A stretch of DNA of 64,000 nt. Source: Stenotrophomonas maltophilia. GTDB lineage: Bacteria; Pseudomonadota; Gammaproteobacteria; Xanthomonadales; Xanthomonadaceae. Positions 12,238 to 19,606 of this stretch are shown here, one piece after another. The notes under the pieces were generated by a model. The model was not told the DNA's origin and searched no databases. It worked only from the letters and a program-made list of their open reading frames with translations. The stretch covers positions 2,178,750-2,242,749 of the forward strand of contig NZ_CP033877.1 of the NCBI RefSeq assembly GCF_006970445.1. The letters run 5' to 3'. Both the position numbers and the translations under genes were made by a program. Within the stretch, counting starts at the first letter, position 1. Each line of letters begins with the position of its first letter.

Positions 12238-12259
12238 GTCGAGCATGGCTCGACGCTAC
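12238..12259. repeat. SMAG-type palindrome
   Basis: GTCGAGCATGGCTCGAC plus GCTAC, identical in class to 3495-3516, directly after the DUF805 stop. Confidence 0.75.
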
Positions 12260-12274
12260 AGAGGCAAAGAAAAG

Positions 12275-12295
12275 AAGCCGGCGTTTTGCCGGCTT
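12275..12295. terminator. Terminator between convergent genes
   Basis: AAGCCGGC-GTTTT-GCCGGCTT, a perfect 8-bp stem, preceded by an A-rich run and ending in TT. It serves the DUF805 gene and the small secreted protein gene on the other strand. Confidence 0.75.
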
Positions 12296-12300
12296 CGTCT

Positions 12301-12675
12301 TCACTTGATGCTGCAATCGCCGAAGGACAGGTAGTCGGTGCCGGAGCTGAACTGCAGCGTGCAGCTGGCGGTGAAGGTCGCACCTTCTTCCAGGGCGCCC
12401 AGCCTGGCGGCCTGCTGTTCGTCGTCGGTGGTCAGCCGGGCCAGGACATTGCCCTGGTCGTCGCCGGCCTCGATCAGCGGTTCACCCGCCAGGTTGCTGG
12501 AAACGCTCAGTGCCACGGCGGTGAACGTCACCGTCTGGTTGAGTTGGTCCATGCTCAACGTCGAATTGCCGGCCTCTTCAAAGGCCTGGTAGAGCGACGG
12601 CAGATCCTGCGCGGCGTGGGCGGCCAGCGGGGCGAGCAGGCCGAGGGACAGGGCGATCAGTGCGGTGTGCTTCAA
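12301..12675 (-). CDS. Small secreted protein, OB-fold (tRNA_anti-like) type
   Basis: 124 residues with a signal peptide (LIALSLGLLAPLAAHA). The mature part of about 100 residues has the arrangement of periplasmic OB-fold tRNA_anti-like proteins: an N-terminal strand VTFTAVALSV, a central VLARLTTDDEQ, and the end GATFTASCTLQF...LSFGDCSIK with two cysteines that may form a disulphide. No function is established. The fold call is from pattern memory only. Confidence 0.7.
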   Translation of the reverse strand: MKHTALIALSLGLLAPLAAHAAQDLPSLYQAFEEAGNSTLSMDQLNQTVTFTAVALSVSSNLAGEPLIEAGDDQGNVLARLTTDDEQQAARLGALEEGATFTASCTLQFSSGTDYLSFGDCSIK

Positions 12676-12880
12676 GGGTTCTCACAATCATGGGATCCGA
12701 TCCCATGGCGGTTGTGTGCAGATGAACGCGACCCGGATGGCGGCAAGTGCCCGCCATCCATGGCTGCGCTGTAAGCGGGGCGATCCAATGCCCCGATGGG
12801 CGGCAAAATAGGGGAATTGCTGCCCCTTGCGCAACCCGGGCATGCGCGCGCGTGATACACAGCGTGACGTTCGATCGATG

Positions 12881-12899
12881 TGATAATCATTCGCGTTTA
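12881..12899. promoter_or_regulatory. Fur-box-like site upstream of the iron-uptake operon
   Basis: TGATAATCATTCGCGTTT contains GATAATCATT, identical to ten consecutive bases of the 19-bp Fur consensus; the other side is degenerate. It lies about 57 bases before the first gene of the esterase/ABC operon. Read by eye, not scored. Confidence 0.55.
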
Positions 12900-12955
12900 A
12901 GGTAGACTGCGGTCCCTTGTGAACCGGCGGCCCTGAGCCGCTTCTGCCGCCGCTG

Positions 12956-13984
12956 ATGAAGCATTTCGTCCCGCCTTCGCGCCGTGGTCCGCTGGCCCGC
13001 GGCCTGGCCGCCTTGATGATGGGTCTGCTCCTGGCCACCCCGTACGCGCATGCACAGCAGCGCAATCCGCTGCAGAAGATCGGCCATACCGTGCTCGATG
13101 AGGCGGCGGCGAGCTATCGTTTCGAGCATTTCGTGGTGGACAGCCCAGACCAGCAGCGCCGCTGGCGGGTGAACCTGGCGATCCCGGCCAAGGCCGGCAA
13201 GACGCCATCGCCGGTGCTGTACGCGCTGGACGGCAACGCCGTCGCCATGGTCCTGGATCAGCCGTTGCTGGCCGAGCTGGCCGCGCGCAAGGCGCCGCCG
13301 GTGCTGGTGCTGATCGGCTACGACAACGACCTGCGCATCGATTCCAAGGCGCGCACCCGCGACTACACCGCGTGGATCGACCGCGCCGATGACGAGAGCG
13401 GTACGACCCAGGCGGTCGGCGGTGGCGCCGCAGCCTTCCTGGATGTGATCGAACGCCGCATCAAGCCGGAAGTCGAGCGTCGCGCACGCATCGATACGCA
13501 GCAGCAAGCGCTGTGGGGTCACTCGTTGGGTGGGCTGTTCGTGCTCAATGCGTTGTACACCCGCCCCGCCGCCTTCCAGTCCTATCTGGCCGCCAGCCCG
13601 TCGCTGTGGTGGAGCCAGGGTGCGGCCCTGGGTGATCCGGAACAGCAGTTCGTGCAGAACGTGCACGGCCAGCCGGCAAGGCTCTGGCTGATGCTGGGCG
13701 GTGCCGAGCGTGTCGGTGATCGCGGCAAGCGTGACATGAACAACCCGCGCGTGGTCGCGCACCTGCGCCGCATCGGCGGCGCCACCCCGGATGCCGCGAT
13801 GCAGTTGTCCGAGCGGCTGGGCAAGGTGCCGGGCCTGAGCGTGCAGTACCGCGAGTTCGACGGCCTCGGTCACGGCCCGATGCTGCCGGCGTCGTTCCAC
13901 GCTGCGCTGCATGAGCTGTACGGCGTGACCGACCGCAGCGCCGGCGATGGCGCGCCCAACGGTGGTGACAACGCCGCCGAATGA
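12956..13984 (+). CDS. Secreted alpha/beta hydrolase, siderophore-esterase-like
   Basis: 342 residues with an N-terminal signal region (RGLAALMMGLLLATPYAHAQ). The hydrolase core resembles IroE/Fes-type esterases (COG2819): nucleophile elbow GHSLGG with Ser near 189, ASPSLWW shortly after, and FDGLGHGPM near the C-terminus supplying a likely catalytic His. It opens an operon with a propeller protein and an iron/heme-type ABC transporter, behind a Fur-like site. Periplasmic opening of an imported ferric siderophore ester is a reasonable role, but the substrate cannot be read from sequence. Any other secreted carboxylesterase is possible. Confidence 0.75.
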   Translation: MKHFVPPSRRGPLARGLAALMMGLLLATPYAHAQQRNPLQKIGHTVLDEAAASYRFEHFVVDSPDQQRRWRVNLAIPAKAGKTPSPVLYALDGNAVAMVLDQPLLAELAARKAPPVLVLIGYDNDLRIDSKARTRDYTAWIDRADDESGTTQAVGGGAAAFLDVIERRIKPEVERRARIDTQQQALWGHSLGGLFVLNALYTRPAAFQSYLAASPSLWWSQGAALGDPEQQFVQNVHGQPARLWLMLGGAERVGDRGKRDMNNPRVVAHLRRIGGATPDAAMQLSERLGKVPGLSVQYREFDGLGHGPMLPASFHAALHELYGVTDRSAGDGAPNGGDNAAE

Positions 13985-14106
13985 ATCCCTTCGCACGCGA
14001 TGCCGTGCGACCCCACTACCCAGGCGAGGCTGCCGACGTGCAGCGGCCCAGGCAACCGATGAATCCCGCGCCATGTGGCGCGGCCTACGTGTGCAAGGAG
14101 CCTTCC

Positions 14107-15483
14107 ATGTCGTTCCGTCCGTCTTTCCGTCTTACCTCTCTCGCCGCCGGTCTGCTGCTGGCAGTGACCGCCACCGCCCAGCCGGTGTTCGATCAGCCGG
14201 CCAACGCCACCTTCAAGGGTGAGGTCGTCTCACGCGGTGAGAACGTGGTTCCCGGCAGCACCGCCGATGTGGTCGGTCGTGGCTTCGTGCCGGGCCAGAA
14301 GGTCAGCCTGTTGCGCGGCGACAGCGTGCTCAACGCCCAGCCGGTGGTGGTCGATGCCGATGGCAGCTTCAAGACCCAGCTGAGCATTCCGACGGACGCG
14401 GTGCCGGGCACCCATCCGGTGGTGGTGCGCGCCAGCCAGCCGGCTGCGGCCACGGTGCTGAAGCTGCGCGTGTCGCCGCAGCTGCCGCTGTCCGGCCAGG
14501 CGCAGTTCGCCACCCAGTCCAACAAGCTGGTGCCCGGCCTGTACCAGTCAGCCTACAGCGCCGCCAGCAATGCGGTGTTCGTGACCTCGGCGGTCGGCCG
14601 TCCGCCGGTGACCCAGTCGCAGCTGCTGAAGCTGGACCCGAAGTCGCTGAAGGTGACCAAGGCGATCACCCCGGCGCAGGTGCCGGGCAGCACCAATGGC
14701 GCGGTCTATGCGGTCTACGGTGTGGGCGTGGATGACACCAACGGCAATGTCTGGGTGACCAATACCCGCCAGAACTCGATCGCGGTCTACCGCCAGAAGG
14801 ACCTGTCGCTGGTCCACCAGTTCCCGGTCGACACCGTGCCGCACGCGCGCGACGTGGTGGTCGATGGCACCCACGGCAAGGTGTTCGCCTCGGCCACGGG
14901 TGAAGACCACCTGTCGGTGTTCGATGCCAAGACCTTCAAGGAGCTGCCGGCAGTGACGCTGGAATCCGGCGTGGATGACGGCAAGTTCACCCCGATGAGC
15001 CTGGTGCTGGACGAGAAGGCCGGCAAGCTGTTCACCGTCAGCATCGGCACGCCGGAAGCGGCGGTGATCGATGTGGCCAGCGGCAAGGTCGAGAAGGTCA
15101 TCGACCTGGGCAATTCGATCAGTGCCTCGGGCGTGGCCTTCGACGCGGCACGCAACCGCCTTTACGTAGCCTCGCAGGGCACCGACAACCTGCTGATCGT
15201 CGACGTGGCGGCCGGCAAGGTGCTGCATGACGTGCCGGTCGGCGCCGGTGCGCTGAACGTCGCCTTCGATGATGCCTCCGGCCTGGCCTATGTCAGCAAC
15301 CGTGGCGCTGGCACGGTCACCGTGGTGAATGGTGACGGCAAGGTGGTCGCCAACCTCGATGGCGGCACGCTGCCGAACCATGTCCGCGCCGACGGCAAGG
15401 GCAACGTGTTCGCGGTGAACAAGTCGCGTGGCGCCGAAGACCCGAAGGGTGACCGCATCACCCGCATCACCCCGAAGCAGTAA
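14107..15483 (+). CDS. Secreted YncE-like beta-propeller protein
   Basis: 458 residues from an ATG with AAGGAG 7 bases upstream; a longer frame reaching back to the previous stop lacks this site. A signal peptide (LTSLAAGLLLAVTATAQP) is followed by an Ig-like N-terminal region (about 30-115, VPGSTADVVGRGFVPGQKV) and a seven-bladed YncE/YVTN-type propeller, with repeats such as VFDAKTFKELP, LLIVDVAAGKVL and VTVVNGDGKV. Such proteins often accompany TonB-dependent iron or metal uptake loci, probably as periplasmic accessory proteins. It sits between the esterase and the ABC transporter genes. The exact role is unknown. Confidence 0.82.
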   Translation: MSFRPSFRLTSLAAGLLLAVTATAQPVFDQPANATFKGEVVSRGENVVPGSTADVVGRGFVPGQKVSLLRGDSVLNAQPVVVDADGSFKTQLSIPTDAVPGTHPVVVRASQPAAATVLKLRVSPQLPLSGQAQFATQSNKLVPGLYQSAYSAASNAVFVTSAVGRPPVTQSQLLKLDPKSLKVTKAITPAQVPGSTNGAVYAVYGVGVDDTNGNVWVTNTRQNSIAVYRQKDLSLVHQFPVDTVPHARDVVVDGTHGKVFASATGEDHLSVFDAKTFKELPAVTLESGVDDGKFTPMSLVLDEKAGKLFTVSIGTPEAAVIDVASGKVEKVIDLGNSISASGVAFDAARNRLYVASQGTDNLLIVDVAAGKVLHDVPVGAGALNVAFDDASGLAYVSNRGAGTVTVVNGDGKVVANLDGGTLPNHVRADGKGNVFAVNKSRGAEDPKGDRITRITPKQ

Positions 15484-15534
15484 GTCACACGGCGGGGCGG
15501 CGTGCGCGTCGCCCTGCCAGCAAGGAGAACATTC

Positions 15535-16581
15535 ATGAGCATCGTGTCCCGTCTGCGCCTGTGTGCGCTTCCGTTGGCTGTTTCGCTGGCGCTGTCTGCC
15601 TGCAGTGGCTCGTCGACGCCGCCTGATGGCCAGAAGGCCGCCGAGCCGCCCGCCGCAACGGCCGCTGCGGAAACCGCGCTGCCGGCAGGCTGGCAGCGCG
15701 TGGCCGGTGCCGAGATGCCGGCGGTGCATGACCAGAAGGCGGTGCTGCCGGCCAAGGTGCATTCCGATGACGGCGCCGATATCGAGGTGGTCGATACCGG
15801 TCGCATCATTGCCGGTGGCGACGACGTCATCGCGGTGATCGAGGCGCTGGGCCTGGGCAAGCAGGTATTTGCCGCGCCGACCAACACCACCACCCAGGCC
15901 GGCCTGGCCGCGCCGCACCAGTTCCTGTTCAACCGAACCACTGGCGTGGAGGGCGTGCTGAGCCTGCAGGGCTCGCTGTTCCTCGGCAACAGCCTGCGCC
16001 GCCACACCGAGCTGGCCAAGAAGCTGCGCGAAGTGGGCGAACCGGCGGTGGTCATCGATGACCTGCAGCCAGCGCCGGATAAGGTGCGCAAGGTCGCCGC
16101 CGCACTAGGGCTGGCCGAGGCAGGGCAAGCACTGGCCACGCAGGTGCAGCGCCAGCTCGACGAGGCTGCAGCGATTGGCAAGGGCCTGGGCCATGCGCCA
16201 CGAGTGATCCACGTGTCGGCTACCGGCGCCGGTGGCTCACCGACTGTTGCCGGTGCCGACAGCGCCTCGGCGCAGCTGATCGCGCTGGCTGGCGGCGTCA
16301 ACATCGGCACCGAGGCGGGGGTGAAGAACTACTCGCAGCTGAGCAACGAAGGCGTGGTTGCTGCGGCACCGGAGGTGATCCTGGTGACCGAGCATGACCT
16401 GCAGCTGTTCGGCGGTGCCGAAGGCCTGTGGAAGGCGTACCCGACGCTGAAGCAGACCCCGGCCGGGCAGGCCAATCGGGTCTGGGTGATGCCGGATGTG
16501 CAGCTGAAGTACACCAGTGTCGGTTCCGGTGCTGGCGCGCTGGCGCTGGCCAAGGCCCTGGCGGCGTTGCCGAAGGCATGA
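15535..16581 (+). CDS. Hemin/iron ABC transporter substrate-binding lipoprotein (HmuT-like)
   Basis: 348 residues from an ATG behind AAGGAG. The N-terminus is a lipoprotein signal with lipobox LSAC. The rest has the two-lobed type III binding-protein pattern: VVDTGRIIAGGDDVIAVIEALGLG near the start, VGEPAVVIDD in the middle, and PEVILVTEHDLQLFGG toward the C-terminus. It resembles HmuT more than BtuF. The signal peptide predicts a periplasmic location anchored by lipid. The stop overlaps the next start (ATGA), so translation is probably coupled. The true ligand (heme or ferric siderophore) is uncertain because no outer-membrane receptor is adjacent. Confidence 0.82.
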   Translation: MSIVSRLRLCALPLAVSLALSACSGSSTPPDGQKAAEPPAATAAAETALPAGWQRVAGAEMPAVHDQKAVLPAKVHSDDGADIEVVDTGRIIAGGDDVIAVIEALGLGKQVFAAPTNTTTQAGLAAPHQFLFNRTTGVEGVLSLQGSLFLGNSLRRHTELAKKLREVGEPAVVIDDLQPAPDKVRKVAAALGLAEAGQALATQVQRQLDEAAAIGKGLGHAPRVIHVSATGAGGSPTVAGADSASAQLIALAGGVNIGTEAGVKNYSQLSNEGVVAAAPEVILVTEHDLQLFGGAEGLWKAYPTLKQTPAGQANRVWVMPDVQLKYTSVGSGAGALALAKALAALPKA

Positions 16582-17621
16582 ATCCGGCGGATCGGCGCCG
16601 CCGTCGCGGGCGGACGATGTTGCTGGTGGCGTTGCTGGCACTGCTGGGGGCAGTGCTGGCGTCGTTCGCCGTGGGTCCGTTGCGGTTGCCGCCGCTGGAG
16701 GTGATGCAGGCGCTGGCGGTGAAGCTGGGCCTGCTCGATCCGCAGGCGGTCAGCAGCCGCGACCTGGCCGTGGTCTGGCAGCTGCGCATTCCGCGTGCCC
16801 TGTTGGGCGCGATGGTCGGTGCGTCGCTGGCGATGGCCGGTGCCAGCCTGCAGGGCCTGTTCGGCAATCCGCTGGCCGACCCTGGCATCGTCGGTGTCAG
16901 CCAGGGTGCTGCGCTGGGTGCGGTGGCCGCCATCGTGCTGGGTGCTGCCGGTGCGGCCGGCTGGCTGGTGCCGGTGGCCGCGTTCGCTGGCGGTGCGCTG
17001 GCGATCGGCCTGACCTACGCACTGGCCCGGCCCGGTAAAGGTTCGGGCAACGCGACGCTGTTGCTGGTCGGCATCGCGATGGCTGCGTTCTGCTCGGCAC
17101 TGATCGGGTTCCTTACTTACATCGCCAGCGAAAGCGAACTGCAGTCGCTGGTGTTCTGGCAGATGGGCTCGCTGGCGCGTGCCAATTGGGCCGATGTGGC
17201 AGCCGTGGTGCCGTTGTTTGCGATTGGCGTGTTTGCGCTGCAGCGACTGGCCACGCCGCTGGACATGCTGGCGCTGGGGGAGCGCCAGGCACAGCACCTC
17301 GGGCTGGATGTCACCCGCACGCGTCGTCGCCTGGTGGCGTTCAGTGCGCTGCTGGTGGGCGCGGCGGTGGCCTTTGCCGGCTCGATCAGCTTCGTTGGCC
17401 TGGTGGTGCCGCACGTGGCGCGCCTGCTGGTCGGCCCCGGGCATCGCTGGCTGCTGCCGTTGTCCGGCCTGCTCGGTGCGCTGCTGATCGTGGTGGCCGA
17501 CACCGCCGCACGCACGCTTGATCCACCCGCGGAGATTCCGCTGGGCTTGTTCTCGGCCGCGCTGGGCGCACCGTTCTTCCTCTGGCTGGTGCTGCAGCAG
17601 CGCCGCAAGGCGGCCCCATGA
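16578..17621 (+). CDS. FecCD-family ABC transporter permease (HmuU-like)
   Basis: 347 residues, starting at the ATG that overlaps the previous stop. About nine to ten hydrophobic segments are visible, with family signatures RIPRALLGAMVGASLAMAG, LFGNPLADPGIVGVSQGA, and the cytoplasmic coupling-loop region LGVxxxxTRRR-like LGLDVTRTRRRL, then GLVVPHVARLLVGPGHR and EIPLGLFSAALGAPFFLWLL-like end. It forms the membrane channel for iron-chelate or heme import with the preceding binding protein and the following ATPase. Confidence 0.92.
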   Translation: MNPADRRRRRGRTMLLVALLALLGAVLASFAVGPLRLPPLEVMQALAVKLGLLDPQAVSSRDLAVVWQLRIPRALLGAMVGASLAMAGASLQGLFGNPLADPGIVGVSQGAALGAVAAIVLGAAGAAGWLVPVAAFAGGALAIGLTYALARPGKGSGNATLLLVGIAMAAFCSALIGFLTYIASESELQSLVFWQMGSLARANWADVAAVVPLFAIGVFALQRLATPLDMLALGERQAQHLGLDVTRTRRRLVAFSALLVGAAVAFAGSISFVGLVVPHVARLLVGPGHRWLLPLSGLLGALLIVVADTAARTLDPPAEIPLGLFSAALGAPFFLWLVLQQRRKAAP

Positions 17622-18379
17622 GCGTGCTGCTGAAGCTGCACGAGGTGGTGGTGCGCCGCCAGCAGCGCGAGATCCTGCATGGCATCTCGCTGGCGTTCGA
17701 GCCGGGCACGGTGACCGCCCTGGTTGGCCCGAATGGCGCGGGCAAATCCACGCTGTTGGCGGTGGCTGCCGGTGACCTGCGTGCCGACGTGGGTGAGGTG
17801 AGCCTGCTGGGCAAGCCCTTGGCCAGCTACAAAGCGGGGCCGCTGGCACGCGAGCGCGCGGTGATGCCGCAGGAGCACGGCGTGCGTTTCGCCTTCAGCG
17901 TGGAGGAAGTGGTGGCGATGGGGCGGTTGCCGCATCCGCCGGATCCGCGTGTGGACGACGCGCAGGTGGAAGCCGCAATCGATGCCGCCGAACTGCAGGC
18001 CCTGCGCCTGCGCGAGGTGCAGCAGCTCTCCGGTGGCGAGTCCGCCCGCACCACGTTCGCGCGGGTGCTGGCGCAGGACACGCCGCTGCTGTTGCTTGAT
18101 GAGCCGACGGCCGCGCTGGATCTGCGGCACCAGGAACGCACGCTGCGCAGTGTGCGCGCCTGTGCCGAGGCCGGCGCGTGCGTGATCGTGGTGCTGCACG
18201 ACCTGAATCTGGCCGCCGGCTATGCCGACCGCATCGTGCTGCTGGAGCAGGGCAGGGTGGCGGCCGATGGCACGCCGCTGCAGGTGCTCACCGAAGATAA
18301 TCTGCAGCGGGTCTACCAGCAGGATGTGGTGGTGCTGGAGCATCCGCGCCGTGGAGTGCCGCTGGTGGTGGTGACCTGA
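17618..18379 (+). CDS. hmuV: Heme/iron-chelate ABC transporter ATP-binding protein
   Basis: 253 residues; ATG overlaps the permease stop (ATGA). Walker A GPNGAGKST (about 37-45), Q-loop MPQEHGVRF, signature LSGGESARTTFARVL (about 137), Walker B LLLLDEPTAALD, and the H-loop in VVLHDLN. Length and the signature region fit HmuV/FecE-type subunits. It powers the importer from the cytoplasmic face. It is the last gene of the five-gene operon. Confidence 0.92.
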   Translation: MSVLLKLHEVVVRRQQREILHGISLAFEPGTVTALVGPNGAGKSTLLAVAAGDLRADVGEVSLLGKPLASYKAGPLARERAVMPQEHGVRFAFSVEEVVAMGRLPHPPDPRVDDAQVEAAIDAAELQALRLREVQQLSGGESARTTFARVLAQDTPLLLLDEPTAALDLRHQERTLRSVRACAEAGACVIVVLHDLNLAAGYADRIVLLEQGRVAADGTPLQVLTEDNLQRVYQQDVVVLEHPRRGVPLVVVT

Positions 18380-18442
18380 GTCAGCGTAGCGCGCTTCACC
18401 GCGTATCATGTTCGACGGGATTTCCTTCAATGGACTGATGCA

Positions 18443-19192
18443 ATGATCTGTAATGTTTCGCGTGGCGTGCTGCTGGCCCTGATGGTCGCCTCCGCAGGCG
18501 CCGCCAATGCGGCATCGACTTCGCCGGTGTCGCTGATGAGCGCGGCCGAGCAGGCTTCTCTGATCGAAACCCGGTACTCGGCCGGTGATGGCGCGCCGGT
18601 CGCCGCGATGACCACCCGCTACTTTGCCAATGATGAGCTGTCGGTCAGCTGGGATGACCAGCAGGTGCTGGTGCTCTGCAAGGAAGCGGCGTACCTGAAG
18701 ATTCCCGCCGCCAAGCTGAAGGCCGGTGCGTTGACCACCGAGCAGCGGCAGATGATTACCTACCAGGCGGTGATGTCGGGGCTGGGGGCGATCGCAGCCG
18801 TGGCCGAAGCGGCCGGTGATGCGGTGATGGTGGCCGACGATGGCAGCGAGCTGCGCCGCACGGGTGAAAGCAATTGGGCCTACGGTGTGGAGCGGTATGA
18901 CGTCACCACCCAGCGCATGGCTGACGGCGCGCTGCGGGTGCGGGCGCGCAAGACCGAAACCGTGAACAACGCCAAGCCCGCTTCGCCGGATGATAGGTTC
19001 AGCACGGAGGATGATCAGGCGGCTCGCCTGTCCGAGCTGGCACCGGTGGGGAGCTGGACCGAGGCGTTGATCCACGGCGGCCCGCGCCAGGCGCAGGTGG
19101 ACCCGGCGATGTCGCTGAAGGGGTGGGTGTCGATGGCGGACGACCAGGCGGCGACCGTGGCTGAGGCGCGCAAGCTGCACGACTGCAAGTAG
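18443..19192 (+). CDS. Secreted protein of unknown function
   Basis: 249 residues with a signal peptide (LLALMVASAGAANA). The mature part has no motif I recognise; it has single cysteines near the middle (VLCKEA) and at the C-terminus (HDCK) and an acidic, alanine-rich helix region. It starts 63 bases after the ABC operon and may be a separate unit. Its codon use matches the neighbours, so it is probably a real gene. Function unknown. Confidence 0.75.
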   Translation: MICNVSRGVLLALMVASAGAANAASTSPVSLMSAAEQASLIETRYSAGDGAPVAAMTTRYFANDELSVSWDDQQVLVLCKEAAYLKIPAAKLKAGALTTEQRQMITYQAVMSGLGAIAAVAEAAGDAVMVADDGSELRRTGESNWAYGVERYDVTTQRMADGALRVRARKTETVNNAKPASPDDRFSTEDDQAARLSELAPVGSWTEALIHGGPRQAQVDPAMSLKGWVSMADDQAATVAEARKLHDCK

Positions 19193-19200
19193 TGCTGACA

Positions 19201-19241
19201 GGGGTCAGAGCCCTTTGCCCCAGGCAAAGGGATCCGACCCC
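19201..19241. repeat. Long interspersed palindrome
   Basis: GGGTCAGAGCCCTTTGCC is answered by GGCAAAGGGATCCGACCC, a stem of about 18 bp with two or three mismatches around a very short loop. It may end transcription of the preceding gene, but no T-tract follows. Only one copy is seen in the window. Confidence 0.7.
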
Positions 19242-19286
19242 GATCGTTGTCGGCCTCATCGTTCCATTTATGTGCGCAATATTCAC

Positions 19287-19314
19287 TTGCGCGCCAGATT
19301 GGCAGGTCTAGAAT
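19287..19314 (+). promoter_or_regulatory. Candidate promoter for the EF-G paralogue leader
   Basis: TTGCGC and TAGAAT are separated by 16 bases. If used, transcription would start around 19320-19322, at or just before the ATG of the 29-codon frame, which would make that frame nearly leaderless. Inference from sequence only. Confidence 0.4.
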
Positions 19315-19321
19315 GCGCCCC

Positions 19322-19411
19322 ATGAACCGGATGCCGCTCCTGAAGTATTTCACCCTGACCCGCGCAAGCGCGGAAAGGGCGTGTCTGCCTGGAGCCCCAC
19401 GAGGCCGTTGA
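19322..19411 (+). CDS. Putative 29-residue leader peptide before EF-G paralogue
   Basis: The frame begins MNRMPLLKYFTLTRASAERA and ends PRGR-stop. There is no Shine-Dalgarno, but a candidate -10 box lies only 8 bases upstream, so it could be translated from the very 5' end. Its stop codon sits in the loop of a 6-bp hairpin (19403-19418), and an intrinsic terminator follows. This order (short frame, hairpin at its stop, terminator, then a ribosome-acting GTPase) is that of a translation-sensing attenuator. Not proven; it could be a chance frame. Confidence 0.45.
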   Translation: MNRMPLLKYFTLTRASAERACLPGAPRGR

Positions 19412-19460
19412 GACGGCCATCGCTGGACCTTCGACAGAGCGCCCTCCGGGGCGCTCTTTT
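19403..19460 (+). terminator. Attenuator: hairpin over leader stop plus intrinsic terminator
   Basis: First hairpin GGCCGT-TGAG-ACGGCC (19403-19418), with the leader stop codon TGA starting its loop. Second hairpin AGAGCGCC-(6 nt)-GGCGCTCT (19436-19443 with 19450-19457), followed by TTTTCGTTT. The second is a convincing Rho-independent terminator located 147 bases before the EF-G start and on its strand, so transcription must read through it for expression. AGGGCG at 19376-19381 could pair with CGCCCT in the terminator arm as a weak alternative. Confidence 0.65.
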
Positions 19461-19513
19461 CGTTTCCGCAGTTCCATTCCCCGTAACCCGATGTACCGCA
19501 AGGAGAACGTGCC

Positions 19514-19575
19514 ATGCACCAGATCGCCGAGACCGAACGCTAGCCGCGCACCCTGTCGCCAACCGGGGTGCGCGG
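19514..19575 (+). promoter_or_regulatory. Nine-codon uORF with strong SD and downstream hairpin
   Basis: AAGGAG (19500-19505) stands 8 bases before an ATG that encodes MHQIAETER and stops at 19541-19543. Directly after the stop a perfect 10-bp hairpin begins: CCGCGCACCC (19544-19553) with GGGTGCGCGG (19566-19575). The EF-G gene itself has only a weak AGGA site. A second overlapping frame from the ATG at 19491 runs 39 codons and ends in TGA overlapping the EF-G ATG. Either could couple or gate EF-G translation. Confidence 0.5.
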
Positions 19576-19606
19576 CCCCTGGAGTTGGCTTTGCAGGAAC
19601 CTCTTT

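Noticed and set aside
13981..14106. Longer N-terminus for the YncE-like protein starting at the previous stop
   Set aside because: The signal peptide and a strong AAGGAG site point to the ATG at 14107.
16428..16577. 50-codon N-terminal extension of the iron permease
   Set aside because: It lies inside the binding-protein gene; the ATGA overlap start is typical of this operon.
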